A DNA stretch of 64,000 nucleotides from Bemisia tabaci (Eukaryota; Arthropoda; Insecta; Hemiptera; Aleyrodidae): NCBI RefSeq assembly GCF_918797505.1, contig NC_092795.1, forward strand, positions 56,518,916 through 56,582,915, in the 5' to 3' direction. The notes beneath the pieces were generated by a model. That model made no database searches and was not told the origin of the DNA. It saw only the letters and a program-made list of their open reading frames with translations. Made by a program: the position numbers and the translations under genes. Of this stretch, positions 42,975 through 55,194 are shown in pieces (the first letter of the stretch is position 1; every line of letters begins with the position of its first letter).

Positions 42975-43352
42975 CCTGGGAGTGGAGCCCGTCATATCGT
43001 AACAAAAAACCATAGGTAACCGTCTGTAGTAAAAATAAGGGAGGCAAATTCGTCACATTCCGGTTAAAGTATCACAAGCGCCATGAGACGTTTCAAAATT
43101 TCCGCCGCCATTTTATTTTTTTTACAGCGAAATTGTTGGTTGAAGATGCTGGAAAATTGCATTGAATTTCATCGGCAGCACAAAGAAAATTCATTGAAAC
43201 TTTCGGACAGCTTCGATGAAAAATTTCTCTGTAAAAAAATGAAATGGCGGAAATTGTTAAGCCTTGAACGGCGCTTGTGATACTTTGGCCGGGAGGGGAC
43301 GATATACCGTAACAAAAAACCATAAGTGACCGTCTGAGGTTAAGGGAGGTCA
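42975..43352. repeat. Direct repeat pair flanking a small MITE
   Basis: CGTAACAAAAAACCATA(G/A)GT with ACCGTCTG and AAGGGAGG occurs at 42975-43045 and 43284-43352, about 308 bp apart. Between them an element at 43066-43286 has perfect 17 bp inverted ends AAAGTATCACAAGCGCC. Its interior frame (43083-43280) has a protein-like look but is bounded by the ends. Confidence 0.65.
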
Positions 43353-44584
43353 AGTGGTCAGTGCAACGATTTCTGCCGGGATGGATCGAAAGATCGGATT
43401 TGAAAATTTCAAAAATATCTTTTTCGAAAATAATTGTTTTAAAAAATTCGAACATCCCACCGCCATTCAGACGTTAAAGGGTGTTGTTTGGTCCCAATAT
43501 TGTTGGAAACGCGCGTCTAAACTTCCCGTAAGACTCCTCTCATCTTAAAATGACCCAAAGTTAAAAGTTTTTGTGGACTGGGATTCCACTCCACAAGTTG
43601 AGATGTTCGGCATGGCAATCGGAGATAAATACGCTTTCTCCGTTCTTATAGCCATCGCTTCTTGACTTCATTCCTGGACGGCGTTCTTGAGATAACTATT
43701 CAACCACGGGTGATGCCCATATTGCCTCTAGCCAAAAATGAAGGCGCGGCACACTACAACGATGACACCATCGCATCGCGCTGCGACAGCAGGCGCGGCT
43801 ATGCAGTCAAATGACAAAGAGGATAGATTCATTGGCACAAGAGAGGAGTCTAACCACGATTAACGAGCTATGATTCAGAATTATATCAAAGGATGATCAG
43901 TTTGCGGCAATAGGGATTTCCTGTCATGCATCACTTTTTCGCTGTCCCACGAAATTCTTCGCAATTCAATTATCATTGAACCAACGTCCGGTTGTAGACT
44001 GAAGAGAAATTGCAGCACTGGGCGCAGAGAAGGCATTTCTCGCTTACGTGTCTCAAATTCTCGGTTAACGCTTCATCCATTATGATTAAAACAAATGGAT
44101 GGAATTCGATGAAACTTTTACTGAAGCTCCTCGAAAACTGAGACGAATTTTTATAGAAAATTCACCGAATAGTTTCCTCTCTGCTATGAATTAGCAGTAA
44201 AGATTTTGAGACACCGTAACCAAGAAATACCCTTCCTGTAATCAACGACTTAATTGAACCGATCATTTTCCAAGTTACATAAGCGCCGAAATTGCGAATG
44301 CGAGAAAAACAAGAAAACCGTTTTATTCGTATTATTGACAATTTTCGAATTCCAAAGAGATGTATGTTCTTTAAGAAGGCTATTCCGAAATCAGACATGA
44401 TTGATAATGCCAGAGAAAACATTAAGAAAAAACAAACTCTCTTGGTACCACCAAAATAGAGACTGGCGCTTGCGTTATTTGGAAAATAATCGGTTTAATT
44501 ATGTGTAAGCCGTTACAGAACTGCTTTCCTCAAAATCACAAAAACACGCACGAAAAAAAATGCACACGATTAAGCATTTATACT
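43353..44584. other. Unassigned sequence
   Basis: Mixed to AT-rich. No repeat family member, RNA gene or recognisable exon was found. Confidence 0.3.
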
Positions 44585-44745
44585 CTGAAAAAAATCTGAG
44601 ACACGTAGCAAATGTTGATTTTACATTTTAAAAAAATGCTAACTCAACATTGCATTTGTTCATTTAACTGTGGGCACAGTTAACCTAGCATTCTTTTTAT
44701 TGTAAAATCAGCATCAATTATACCTGTCGCACATTTTTTTAACAT
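44585..44745. mobile_element. Imperfect palindrome next to an F element
   Basis: GTTGATTTTACATTTTAAAA and TTGTAAAATCAGCATCAA are inverted around TTTAACTGTGGGCACAGTTAA. It resembles the short palindromic elements elsewhere but has no second copy in the window. Confidence 0.45.
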
Positions 44746-44757
44746 TATAAATGCTAC

Positions 44758-44991
44758 ACTGGAAAAAAAAAAGTATATTGGATCTAGAGTCCAGACTCTT
44801 AAAAACATCGACAAGAAGAAATACTCTTGATTCAATCGGATTTTTGCTTAAATCAAGAACCAAGCCTCTTAATTTGAGCGGATTTCCTTTTGATGTAAGC
44901 AAAAATCTGATTGAATCAAGAGCATTTTTTCTTGTCAATTTTTTCAAGAGTCTGGACTCTACTTACATCCAATGTGTTTTTTTTTTCCAGT
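44758..44991. mobile_element. Family F palindromic element
   Basis: ACTGGAAAAAAAAAAGTATA at the left and TTTTTTCCAGT at the right, with GAGTCCAGACTC and GAGTCTGGACTC arms. No duplication is visible. Confidence 0.8.
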
Positions 44992-45832
44992 GTAAGGCAA
45001 CATTCAATTTCTATACGTGGTTCAGGGACTGAAGCCAGGGCAAAGATCCTAGAAGCTGAGATTAGCTGGCTGGTTAGTTCCTTCCCGTCTCATGTCGATG
45101 GGATCGATAAAAAGGAGCCGACCCTCCACTTCCGGCTCGGCGAAGATCTTCCCAGCAGCCGTAGCCACTTAAAATTCATGAGCCGTCCGGCTATCGACAC
45201 GGATTCGGGGTCCGCGCGGCGTCAACCCTTCCGAGGAGGCGAAAACCCTTGAGAAGGTCGAGTCGCCGCCTCCGCCTCCGCCTCGGCGTCAGAAAAAAAC
45301 AAAAAAAAAGGAGGAAACGGACAACACCCACGCCTAGCAACCCACTTAACCGGAAACGGCTGAATAAATTAACGAAGCGCGGGGCTGCGATTCCGTTTCG
45401 AGTGGGCCCCGGGCCCCTTGACCTCGAGCTAGGGGTGTCGGGGCGTGCAGCGAACGGAGGAGGTGCGCGATGGGGTTGAAACCTCGGGACCCGCGGGGGG
45501 AGGGGAGGAAAGAAACTCGAAACCGTGTCAAAACAGGGGTGCATCAAGGGATCGGGCTCCGTTCGGGCGGAATTCAACCTGCGCTTTGTGTTGACCGCAC
45601 GGTGACGTCCATCGGTTTCCCAAGATAACGACCGATAACATCGCTGCGGCCCGCGACTGCATTGTCGACGAGTGGACCATTGCATTGGCGCGTTGTGCCA
45701 GATGCGGGAGGATCGTCAATCTTTTTACGTGAAATAGAAATCAAAGAAGAGGGAAGGGTAGAGGGACTTCTACCCTCGGATGTTTCGGAACGTGCCCAAG
45801 ACGATCGGGGCTTGATCGATTTATTGTTGATC
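44992..45832. other. Unassigned; CpG-rich part 45190-45660
   Basis: A minus frame of 164 codons covers Arg/Pro-rich low-complexity sequence. A promoter island is possible but nothing else supports it. Confidence 0.25.
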
Positions 45833-45837
45833 CAAAT

Positions 45838-46391
45838 GGACCACTAGACAAGGTACGAATTTCAGCATTCTGATGCATGATTCTTACCCAAAATTTCACG
45901 TAGAACACGATACGCACAACGAAATTCACAAAAATCAACTCCTTACGAAGCTATTTAATGATTCTTAGTGCGTGAATTCAAACCATCCGCTCCTGAAAAC
46001 TCAATGCTCTACGTGATTCACATCGCGCGCTAAACGTTATCATGACAGTCTTTGCGATATAAAAATCTGGCAACCTCAATCTTGACGCTTTGGCTCAGCT
46101 ATAGCAAATTGCTTATAGTTTGAAAAATACATGGCGGGAAATGAACATTGCTCGGTTGAGAAGCTTGCTGAAACCGTTGTAGTGCGCGATTTGACTCACG
46201 TAGAGCTTTGAGTTTCTTGTGAGCGGGCAGTTCAAATTCCTCGTAACCAATGTGAAATAAAAACGTTAATATATGTATCTTCGTTGGAAGTTGGTTTCAG
46301 TAATTTTCGTTGTGTGAATCGTGTTCTACGAGAAATTCTTGTTAAGAAACATGTATCAGATTGTTTAAATTCGTACCTTGTCTAGTGGTCC
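45838..46391. mobile_element. Family T element with about 85 bp inverted arms
   Basis: TGGACCACTAGACAAGGTAC at the left is mirrored by GTACCTTGTCTAGTGGTCCA at the right, with AATTTCACGTAGAACACG matching CGTGTTCTACGAGAAATT farther in. The centre is unrelated and non-coding. Confidence 0.65.
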
Positions 46392-46432
46392 ATTGATATT
46401 GGTCTCAACGCGGCTAGCCATCGCAGTTCACA

Positions 46433-46566
46433 GTTGGGCGTATTTCTATCAAACGGAACTGTGTGCATTACACCATGAGCCCTGAGACCCATAAGAATAT
46501 GTGCATAACAGGGCTCGGCTCACGTCATAATGCGCATAGTTCCGTTTGGCAGAAATACGTCCAATT
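46433..46566. mobile_element. Family A palindromic element
   Basis: GTTGGGCGTATTTCTATCAA and GGCAGAAATACGTCCAATT are inverted, and the interior is in reverse orientation (GAGACCCATAAGAATATGTG). Confidence 0.8.
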
Positions 46567-46691
46567 GATTCCCAATAAATTGACAAGGAGTCTCCCTCGT
46601 TCGAGTCCTGTTTGATCTTACCCAACTGATTTCCCCCCTTAATTTTCCCCCCTTTTTCCCGCCAAAAATTTCCGACTTACCCACGATTTAT

Positions 46692-47007
46692 ACAGCGGGC
46701 TTATTGTTGTTTTGATGGACAAAGCTATGGACAAAAAAGACATAAAGAGTATCGAGTGATCCTATCGAGGCAAGGAGAGAAAATGATGCACTAACCATAG
46801 GGTCTGGTTGAAATTGATGGTTCTTAGGGACTAAGGGAGAAAGTGATGGACAAACTAAATGGTCTCTCGTGGGTTGCTGTTGGTTAGTCTATTAAATACC
46901 TCCTTTGTCCATTTCAACCACCCATTTCCACAAATATGATCCCGAAAAATCCTTTTTGTCTTCTTCGTCTATCGCTTTGTCTCCCAATTTCGACAGTCTG
47001 CCCGCTG
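46692..47007. mobile_element. Family I element, longest copy
   Basis: CAGCGGGCTTATTGTTG to CGACAGTCTGCCCGCTG. The stretch near 46780-46840 repeats the phrase GAGAAA(A/G)TGATG(C/G)AC, showing an internal duplication. Confidence 0.65.
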
Positions 47008-47106
47008 ATCGTCATACTTTTACCATGTGACCGGCACGGGGAGAGGGGTCTTCGGTGCATGAGTGAAAACTTTCCAGGAGAGCGATTTTTGTCGAGTCAG
47101 GTCCGA

Positions 47107-47235
47107 TAATTGGATCTGAACTAATCAGTAGATATTACCTACATTAGGACATGGTCCTTGTCATGCATACATTCTTATGGGTTTCAGGGTCCAGGTCAAG
47201 ATAAAGCTAGTCCTTTTGATTCAAATATGTCCAAA
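47107..47235. mobile_element. Family A element, highly diverged
   Basis: CATTCTTATGGGTTTCAGGG with CCTTGTCATGCATA before it keeps the A centre. The ends AATTGGATCTGAAC and CAAATATGTCCAAA are only weakly A-like. Confidence 0.45.
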
Positions 47236-48011
47236 GAATACGTTGCGGGCGATGAAGTGTACCCTTTTGACAACATAATTATAGAGATGAGAAAGTTGTA
47301 TTACAATTCTACAAACCGGACGTGTTTTTGCAAAAATGAATAATTAAAAAATTAAATAAATTAGAAGGAACGATCCTGCAAGATTTGTGGGTTTCATAGT
47401 TTAATTTTATTGATTTAGGTATTTCCCAATATCAAACGCGACCAACCACGATCCGCATGGTCGTGTGGTCGAGAAGTCTTTGCACCCCTCAGCAAAAGAA
47501 CAGTCATAACTCACAACAGTTCGGTATGAAATTTTTCGTAGCTCTGTGCCAAATCGCGTCTTCCGCAGAGGCAACGAAATCTCAATTTCGAGCTTTCCGA
47601 TCCTAAAAGCTCCTCCCCGGTGCGGTCAGACGTAGGAGCTCATCGAGAGGCCTACAGCAAGGGACAAGAAACCAAGACAGCGCGAATAGCCCGGTGGCGA
47701 GATAAACAGAACTTTCGGATGATGCTCGGTGGCGCGACTGCCGGCAACTTTCCAAGCTTTCAGCCCGGGCGGGATTATTTCACACGAATCGAGTGTCACT
47801 GTCACAGACCACTCGAGCCGTATCTAATCTCCCGCGTCGGGGCGGGGACGGGGAGGGGGCTTCCGAGCTTTGCGCGACTGTTCGAAGCTCGACCGTGACC
47901 GGCCGTCATCCGCAGCCGGGGTGCCGGGGCCATCCGATACTCCAAGTCGCTTTTACGAGCCTCCTTTCCAACGTTTTATCTCCCGAGAGAAACTCAAACG
48001 CACTCCGGTTC
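47236..48011. other. Unassigned; CpG-rich part 47600-47950
   Basis: No exon was recognised. A promoter island is possible. Confidence 0.25.
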
Positions 48012-48152
48012 CAGTGCCGTGGCGTGCTTTGCGATATATCGATTGATCTGCCATTTAAACCTATGGAGAAGTATCGATTAACAGGGTTATACCATAATAA
48101 TCGATTCTTTACCACGGCTTTAAATGGGGAAATATCGATAATCGATCATCTG
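48012..48152. mobile_element. Family C hAT-like MITE, right end deleted
   Basis: CAGTGCCGTGGCGTGCTTTG, ATCGATTGATCTGCCATTTA, TAATCGATTCTTTACCACGG and GATAATCGATCATCTG follow the C order. CCGGTT borders both sides, six of eight bases of a probable decayed duplication. Confidence 0.75.
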
Positions 48153-49869
48153 CCGGTTGGGTGACTGCACGGGAGTTCAGACAACATTCAGGGTGAAAGA
48201 AAGAGTCTGCCGTGTAGCTACTTTGACGCGTGATTAAGTGGGGAAGAGGACAAAGTGGATATGGTGACAAAGTTACTGGGATTTTAGCTTGTCTTGCTCT
48301 GACTTTCTCCTGACACTTCGGTTCGTTAAACGTAGACTATCCTGACCTTTCCCTCTATTTTCTAGGGTAAGCTCAAAAAGATATGAAATTTCCCCTGGTG
48401 TGACAGGATTGTTAAACATGGAAGAAGCTGACCATTCCCTGCTATCTAAATTATTGAGCTTAGTAAAGTTTCGAAAAAATGTTTTGCAAACGTGTTTTCG
48501 AACGAGCGCTGTCTGCGGAGAGGCAAATGGACTTTTCCATCAGTTAGCCAGAAATTCACAAAAAAGTGAAAAGAGCAGCGAAATGATGGAGAGAGATACT
48601 ATTCAATGACAAAATAACGATTTGGCCACATGTATCCGGACTTTCTTTTGACAGGATAGGATCGTTAAGAAAAGAAATCGTCTTTCGGTGATGTTTGGCA
48701 TGAAAAATGAAGGATTCTAGGATAATGCTTTCTGAAAGAACTTTTTAATACTAAGTTCTTGGAGGCGAAAAAATTGTTCAAAATTCGCACTAATTAGAGT
48801 CGGCAGGATTAAATAATTTTAAGATTTGATAAAGTTTCCCCGATCTTTTCCACCACTGCTAGGTTAAGTAAAGTTTTCTAACTTTTTAAGCCACTCCTGA
48901 TCAGTCGCTGAAGAAAGCTCGTCTTCATGATCAAACATATGGTTTCAAAAGGGCTCATCGACCCAATTGCATCACTGGCCAATAAGAGGACTGAAAAAGG
49001 CATCGATGAAGCCCTTTGAAGCCTGCAGCTTAAACGTGGATAAGAGCCTTAACACCACCTCCGCTCGGAAACTAACTTCAGGACCCTGTATTCATCGATT
49101 AAAGTGGTGAAAAACGGTAAATTTCCGCCTTATTTTCAACAAATTTGGCAGCGTGTACCAGATTTTATGAATGGAGTGACGGCCTGTAAGATAAGGTGCT
49201 ATTTCAGCCAAGGACTCCCCTGACAAGTGATAAGCCGACTTCCCCTTCCTCCCCGACCGAATTGCGAGCTTGATCCGGAGCAACTCGGCTCAAAAGCAGG
49301 AGGGAACGCAGGAAATTAACGACGAAATCCGGGAAGCTGTTTGTGACTGGCCGACCGGAAAAGCTCCCGAAATTCCCCAAAACAGGATGAGCACGCCACG
49401 GGTCACTTACGAGACGGAGTGGATTTCCACGGAATCTTATCTCCTCTACTCGGACAGGAACACGGCGAGTCCGACTGATACCAGCCAACGCACCTATTTT
49501 TACAGAGGCTGCAGTTCCGTTCGCTCACAACAAAGGAGCTTCCCAGAGCTTTGAAGAACTGGTTCCGCGAACTCCAGTTCGGTAGAACCGATTCCAGGAA
49601 AAAGTTGTATCGCTTGACGTCTGTCAATGACTGCGCCCTTTCCGACGCGAAAAATCGCACGGTTGAAACGGGCATCGGTGCGAGAGGGGGTTTTGACATA
49701 GTGTCAGTTCACGTCAGTCCAATCGGTTTGTTGAAGTGACGGGCAGAAAAGTATATCCGTCCGAGTAAAGTTCTGGCGAACTGCATCTGTACCTATTAAA
49801 GGCTTGAAGGAATCTTGGCCTGGGAATTCTGTGCCTCGTGATGCCCAAAAAAAGAGTGAGAGCCAAACT
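48153..49869. other. Unassigned sequence
   Basis: About 1.7 kb with no repeat recognised. Overlapping frames at 49204-49739 on both strands have no known domain. Confidence 0.3.
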
Positions 49870-49994
49870 CTGCCGTGCTAAGGAAAACGCCATATGAAAA
49901 ATATTCATAATTTCCTCTAAAAAAAAAACATATACACGAGAAGGAAATTTGGCAACTCCCGAATGTTCATACGGCGTTTTCCTGAGCACGACAG
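49870..49994. mobile_element. Family D element, internally deleted (125 bp)
   Basis: CTGCCGTGCTAAGGAAAACG and CGTTTTCCTGAGCACGACAG are inverted. About half of the usual length is gone, with AAATATTCATAATTTCCTC moved next to the left arm. Confidence 0.8.
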
Positions 49995-51889
49995 AGCTAG
50001 GTGGCGCCAATTTCGAGGGGAAACAAATTGTCACCTCTCGGTGCCGTTCTTCAAGTATTCCCTCTTTGACGTTAGCGGAAAAGCTGTGACTAAAAGTAGC
50101 CGCTAAGTGTTGTTCGACTTCAAGGAAGAGGATGTATTCTGACATTCCGATAGGACTTGGATTTTGGTCGGTTGAGCGTTTTGGTACTAAAATGAACTAT
50201 GTAGAAATTAATTGAGTTAAAAGGGACTATGGAGTACACAAATCTTATGTGCCCATTTAGTTCCTAAAACATGGTTACGTGTAACTTGATGTTTTCTGAG
50301 TTAAAAAATTTGTGCTTTGAAAACGAAAAAACGTACACAGTACAGAAAAGACTGTGAGATTAGCTGAGAGTGGCGAGAAATGGCTGCCAAGTCGAAACTT
50401 GCTCCTTTTCTCTCTGTGGACGAAGTGCTATTATTGAGAAAAGCGAGGGGTGCTCCTGCTCCACGGTTGAGACAAAGCAACACTTGAGTTGTAGAGCAAG
50501 GCCTCCGATTGAGGCAAATTGCCGCACTCGGGCCCAGCACCGTTCCGATGTTTTCAGCGTTGCTACACCTGAGCTGATAAGATATTTCCGCGTAGAATAG
50601 CGGTGGCGCGGCGCTTTCGGCTCGGTTCGCCGAGGGAAGGGAACAGAGCAAGATAAATGATGCGGGATTTTTGCGATGAGCCTACTGAAAGGCAAAGCAG
50701 AGAAGCCGAAAAATGAGAATGCTGCGTCGGAGAGAGTACACTTCGGCTGTCAGCCTCGACGAGAAGTAATTATTTCAAATGAGAATTTTCCGAGATAATT
50801 ATCAAGTTTCCCAGTCTTACGCAATCGATGATTTAACGGAACGCGTCGGATATGACACCAGTGTAGGAATTCTCCATTTAATTGTCGTATTAATCGTATC
50901 CAATTGGATCTGAACACTGAACATTACATTACTTGCTCCGACGTCCAGCGACAGTCTATCAATGGGAAATAGATTCGGATCTGTAAAAAAGCATCAATAT
51001 GACAGTTTTTTATCGATGACACGAGGAATTTTACACTAGAAAATCCATTGTGCTGTCATGATATCGAAGCTAGAGCATCCTAAAACCGCCGTGAATACGT
51101 TTTTGCGGAAAGAGAGAAAGAGAGCGCATATACTAAGTGAGATTTATAGGGTTCAAAGTCACAAAATACAGCCATCAGCAAAACTAATGAGACTTAAATT
51201 CTCACCAGTGTGATAAAATAGGTATCTAGCTACTGATAATGGGTCAAAGATATCATTCATTCAGGAATTGAGCAAAAAATCGACTGACGCCATTGATAAG
51301 ATCTAGAAATTCCAGATGGAATGTTCATATCAGTCGAATCCGGTCAACTGCTCTCCAAGAATTTTTCCGAAATCGCTGGAATAATCCTTAATGTAATATA
51401 TCCTGATGTTTAATGTTTTGCAATACGATGAGAAGTTCAGTTGGGTAAACGTGAAAAACGTAAACAACCCGAGCTTTTCTGAACTTTCGAGGTTAGGCGA
51501 TTGGTGCACAAGCACCATTGGAACCTGGGTTCAGGGGATAACATGTTTAGCATTCGTTTGGATTAGGATCCCTTTAAATGAGAACTTTATCAATATGCTT
51601 CGGAAGCTATATTACAGTTCTTTCCGCCATGCCTTTTTCTTGAGCTAAACGCAGTCGAGTTGAGTCAGATTTCCTCGATTCAAACTGGCCGAAACAATGC
51701 TCCCGCTAGCTCGACGGGCGAGTTAATGAGGCAGCAAAATGTGAACTACCTGTCACCGCGACAGCGTTGCCATTACACACGAACACCCTACAAGACTCCC
51801 GTAGAAAACCAAACAATCTCGACCACAATTCGGCAACACGTTGCCTAGTCGCCCCGAATTCCAACCCGTTCCTCAAGATGGAAACAAGA
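49995..51889. other. Unassigned sequence
   Basis: About 1.9 kb with no repeat or recognisable exon. Minus frames at 50301-50695 overlap each other and match nothing known. Confidence 0.3.
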
Positions 51890-52215
51890 CAGAGAATGAT
51901 AATTCGGCAACTACCTGTCATGCTCGAGTCGCGGGGTCTCCAGCTTCGCAGCTCCCGAGACGGAGTGGGGCAGGGGTTAAATCCACAACAAACACACTTG
52001 AACACTTGACACGGATCCTGTGAAAAAACACAATTTGCCAATCACATCGCACTGTAGCCCCGCCGATTCACTAGTCGGGCCGTATCCACTCGGGCACACA
52101 CTTTATCTCATCACACCATCCGATCCGAAAACACAAACACAACCGTGATCCACGGCCAACACACACTTTACGATATTCCAAAGGATAAGCTCCGCTGTTA
52201 GATGCACTCAACACT
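51890..52215 (-). promoter_or_regulatory. Possible 5' UTR or exon region on the minus strand
   Basis: Read on the minus strand the stretch has GTGTTTGTGTTTTCGG and AAGTGTGTGCCCG phrases typical of arthropod leaders. It also has an acceptor-like site at 52036-52020 (AATTGTGTTTTTTCACAG), followed by an open frame on the minus strand to about 51706. The encoded peptide is not recognised. This rests on composition and motif shape only. Confidence 0.15.
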
Positions 52216-54049
52216 CGTTGGACGGGATCTATTGGGTGAGAATCGATGGATTTACCGCGTTGGAAACGAGGAACACACGGTGTAGCTCAGCGCTCGGTCG
52301 CCGCGACTCAACTGAAAAGAAAAAGAGCCGAGTTGGCCCGAGTGAAAACACTCCCGTGGCACCGACGGAGGGGCCGACCACCGCGACGCTGCCAAGTCGA
52401 CGCTCCTCGCTGCGTTTCGTTCCCGACACGCGCGTCGCTGTGATCGGATTTGAACAGGCATGCCGTTATCACGCGTCGCAAATGGGTTACACTGGTGACT
52501 TTTCCAGTTCTCTTGATGATCCATGGTGAGAATTCCGAGGCATCCCTTACTTATATTTACAGTTCCTATTGACTGATTTAGTGGCTGCGTCATTCGATAT
52601 AATAACCAACCCTTGCTTCAAATGTAAACACAGAGCCTTGCTTTTAATTTGCGCTCATTCGTGCCCTTTGCGCCATTGCAGTAAAGTGTGTCCAAATGGT
52701 TCTTACGATCAAAAGTTCTTATGTTTAATGAGTCTTGAATTGATTTATGACCGATCAATGACTGAATTTTAATAAATTAACACAATTAACACATGAAGAA
52801 TTCGTTCATGAGGTTATATTAGTTTGTTTTGGTTTGAACCAAGATTACGATATTATGTCGAATGATGTAGTCACCAAATCAGTCTTTTTGAAAGGACAGT
52901 TGAATGGACATCGCTCTTTGAAGTTTCCTTTGCAGAATTGTTACATTAATGTAGGCCGTTCATGAATTAAGTAACGCTGGGGGGATGGAGATCTCGGCTG
53001 GAAAAGAGCGTTAGGCTATTTGGCTTTTACGTGTTGTAGGGTAGAGACCTACGCCACGAAAACGTGACGAGGTGAGAGGGGGTCGAAAAATCCAAAATGT
53101 ACGGTTGCGTATTTTAAGAACGGCCCTGGAATGGTTTCACGAAACTCAAGCCTGTATGCATTTCTCGTTGCGTAATTATCTCCCGCGTTTCCTTTTTTTT
53201 TGGGGGGGGGGGGGGGGCTAAACAACAAAACGCCTTCTGCAAATGTCAAAAACGTTGTTGAAAATAGACTATCACATTTTCAATTTAGAATGTTGCTTGG
53301 TTTTTGGTTGAAAAAACAAAGCATTAGAAATTTAGCAACGAGCGATGTAGTTAGACTGGTCCTGCTTCAATTCGTCTACATAATGATGAGTATTTTTGGA
53401 TATTTTAGATATTTTCGTTCAAACATACTTGGGAAGTGAGTTGGTCGTGAAACTTGAAAAAGACGATCATCCAGTTTTGCGGTACTGTTTTAAAATTCAT
53501 TGTCATATTAGAACTTTGAAAGCGATCAAACAAAACCCGATGGAATAAAAACCTGAGAGGATCAATTGAATTCGAACGAGCATGATTGAGAACAAGGGGG
53601 GAGGGAAAAACTCCCTGTGATCGGAAACAGGTCTGGAGTTCAATAAACTTGACTTAAAAGTTCAAACGAGGGAAAACTACTGAAGGTCGGGAGACTAGAG
53701 CAGCATTAGACAACCAGGAAACTAGTCGGAGCCTGACAATCGACGACGAAAAACGACAACTGTGGATAGCGGCGTATCGAGCTTCGGCGACGGTACAGCA
53801 GAGCGCGTCTCGGTCGAAAACTAGTTCCCATGCACGCACAGAGAGGCGTCGCCAAGAATTTCCTGGACAGATCCTATCGCGGCTGTATGAGAATGAAAAA
53901 TTCGCGCTAAACCATTGCTACCCTCCCATTAAGCACTATTATTGCACCGTAATGCATGGTCAATACACTTCAATTAATTGGCAATCGGTTTGAGGAGATA
54001 TATAATAGCCAGTCCGGCTTTCGGAACGTTGAGGAAGTGTGACTTAAGA
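52216..54049. other. Unassigned sequence
   Basis: A plus frame at 52218-52529 (103 codons) and opposing minus frames overlap. None is recognised. A run of 16 G lies at 53202-53217. Confidence 0.3.
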
Positions 54050-54600
54050 AGGAAACACTGCTAGCTTCAAAGGCTACGTGAGCAACACAGCCGATGATAA
54101 AAGACGAAGGTAGAAAGTTAGAATTGACGTTTTTCAATTTTCTCTCAAATAGGAACGACACATACAGCGGAGTATTGCGAGTGCACGCCTGCGCCATCGC
54201 GCCTTCAATTTTGTAGATGCAGCACGGACATCCATAAAGTACGAATAGTTGTATCTCTGCGCCGTCGTCAATAAGCTTCTTTCCCTTGCTCTATTTCCAT
54301 ATCGTGTTGGTTTCCATTTGTCCTCTTTGTAATGGTGCTTCGAGGACTACGTGAGCGACACAGCCGAAGATAAAACCTATTTCTTTAACTTTTCTGTCGA
54401 ACGAGAGCAATACCACACAAGCGACACAGCGCGGAGTACTGCGAGCAGACGCCTCGCGCCATCGCGCCTTCAATTTTGTAGATGCAGCACGGACATCCAT
54501 AAAGTACGAATAGTTGTATCTCTGCGCCGTCGTCAACAAGCTTCTTTCCCTTGCTCTATTTCCATATTGTATTGGTTTCCACTTGTCTCGTTAAACTTTC
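54050..54600. repeat. Family L tandem duplication, unit about 275 bp
   Basis: CTACGTGAGC(A/G)ACACAGCCGA starts units at 54074 and 54347. A stretch of about 105 bp (from CGCCATCGCGCCTTCAATTT to CTTGCTCTATTTCCATAT) is almost identical in both. The same sequence, reverse complemented, forms the array at 63690-64000. Confidence 0.8.
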
Positions 54601-54705
54601 TTCGTTTGTGAGCACGGCCTTCCCTGCAAGATTTTGGGGTCCACAGGGAACGAAAAAGTTCCATTTATCGAAATGGTGGACTTTCCAACCTGGAGAACGT
54701 CGTCA

Positions 54706-54842
54706 AGTGCATTTTGCAATTAGGAACTACAACTTCTAGCTCATCTGTAAAAACACGTACGTACACAGGAAAACTAATGGAACGTACGTTGTTTCTAAAA
54801 TGAGCCAGGAATTGTAGTTCCAAATTACAAAATTCTCTCGTC
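54706..54842. mobile_element. Family K palindromic element
   Basis: GCATTTTGCAATTAGGAACT and AGTTCCAAATTACAAAATTC are inverted, with ACTAATGG and ACGTACGTTG in the centre. Confidence 0.75.
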
Positions 54843-55063
54843 TAACAGGAGTAACTCCAGGGAGTGGTTGGATGGCAACAATTCTCAGCATGAAAATAAG
54901 CAAAACGGGAAAATTTCGGATAAAAACGCGCACAAAGCGAAGACGTTTAGCTTCTTCATCAGTGGGAAGCACAATACAGAAAATCAGCGAAATCTGATGG
55001 CGTTAATTGAGGTTTGGGCTTCCAATCCTTAAGTTTTGAGTCCAGCGAGGTAATGGCCGATCA

Positions 55064-55194
55064 TAAATGGACGAATTTCTGCCCAACGGAAATATGTGCA
55101 TTGAGAAATGAGCCCTGATACCCATAAGACTATATTCATAACAGTACTCACGTCATAATGCACATAGTTGCGTTTGGCAGAGACACGTCCAAAT
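55064..55194. mobile_element. Family A palindromic element
   Basis: TAAATGGACGAATTTCTGCC and GGCAGAGACACGTCCAAAT are inverted. The interior is in reverse orientation. Confidence 0.75.
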
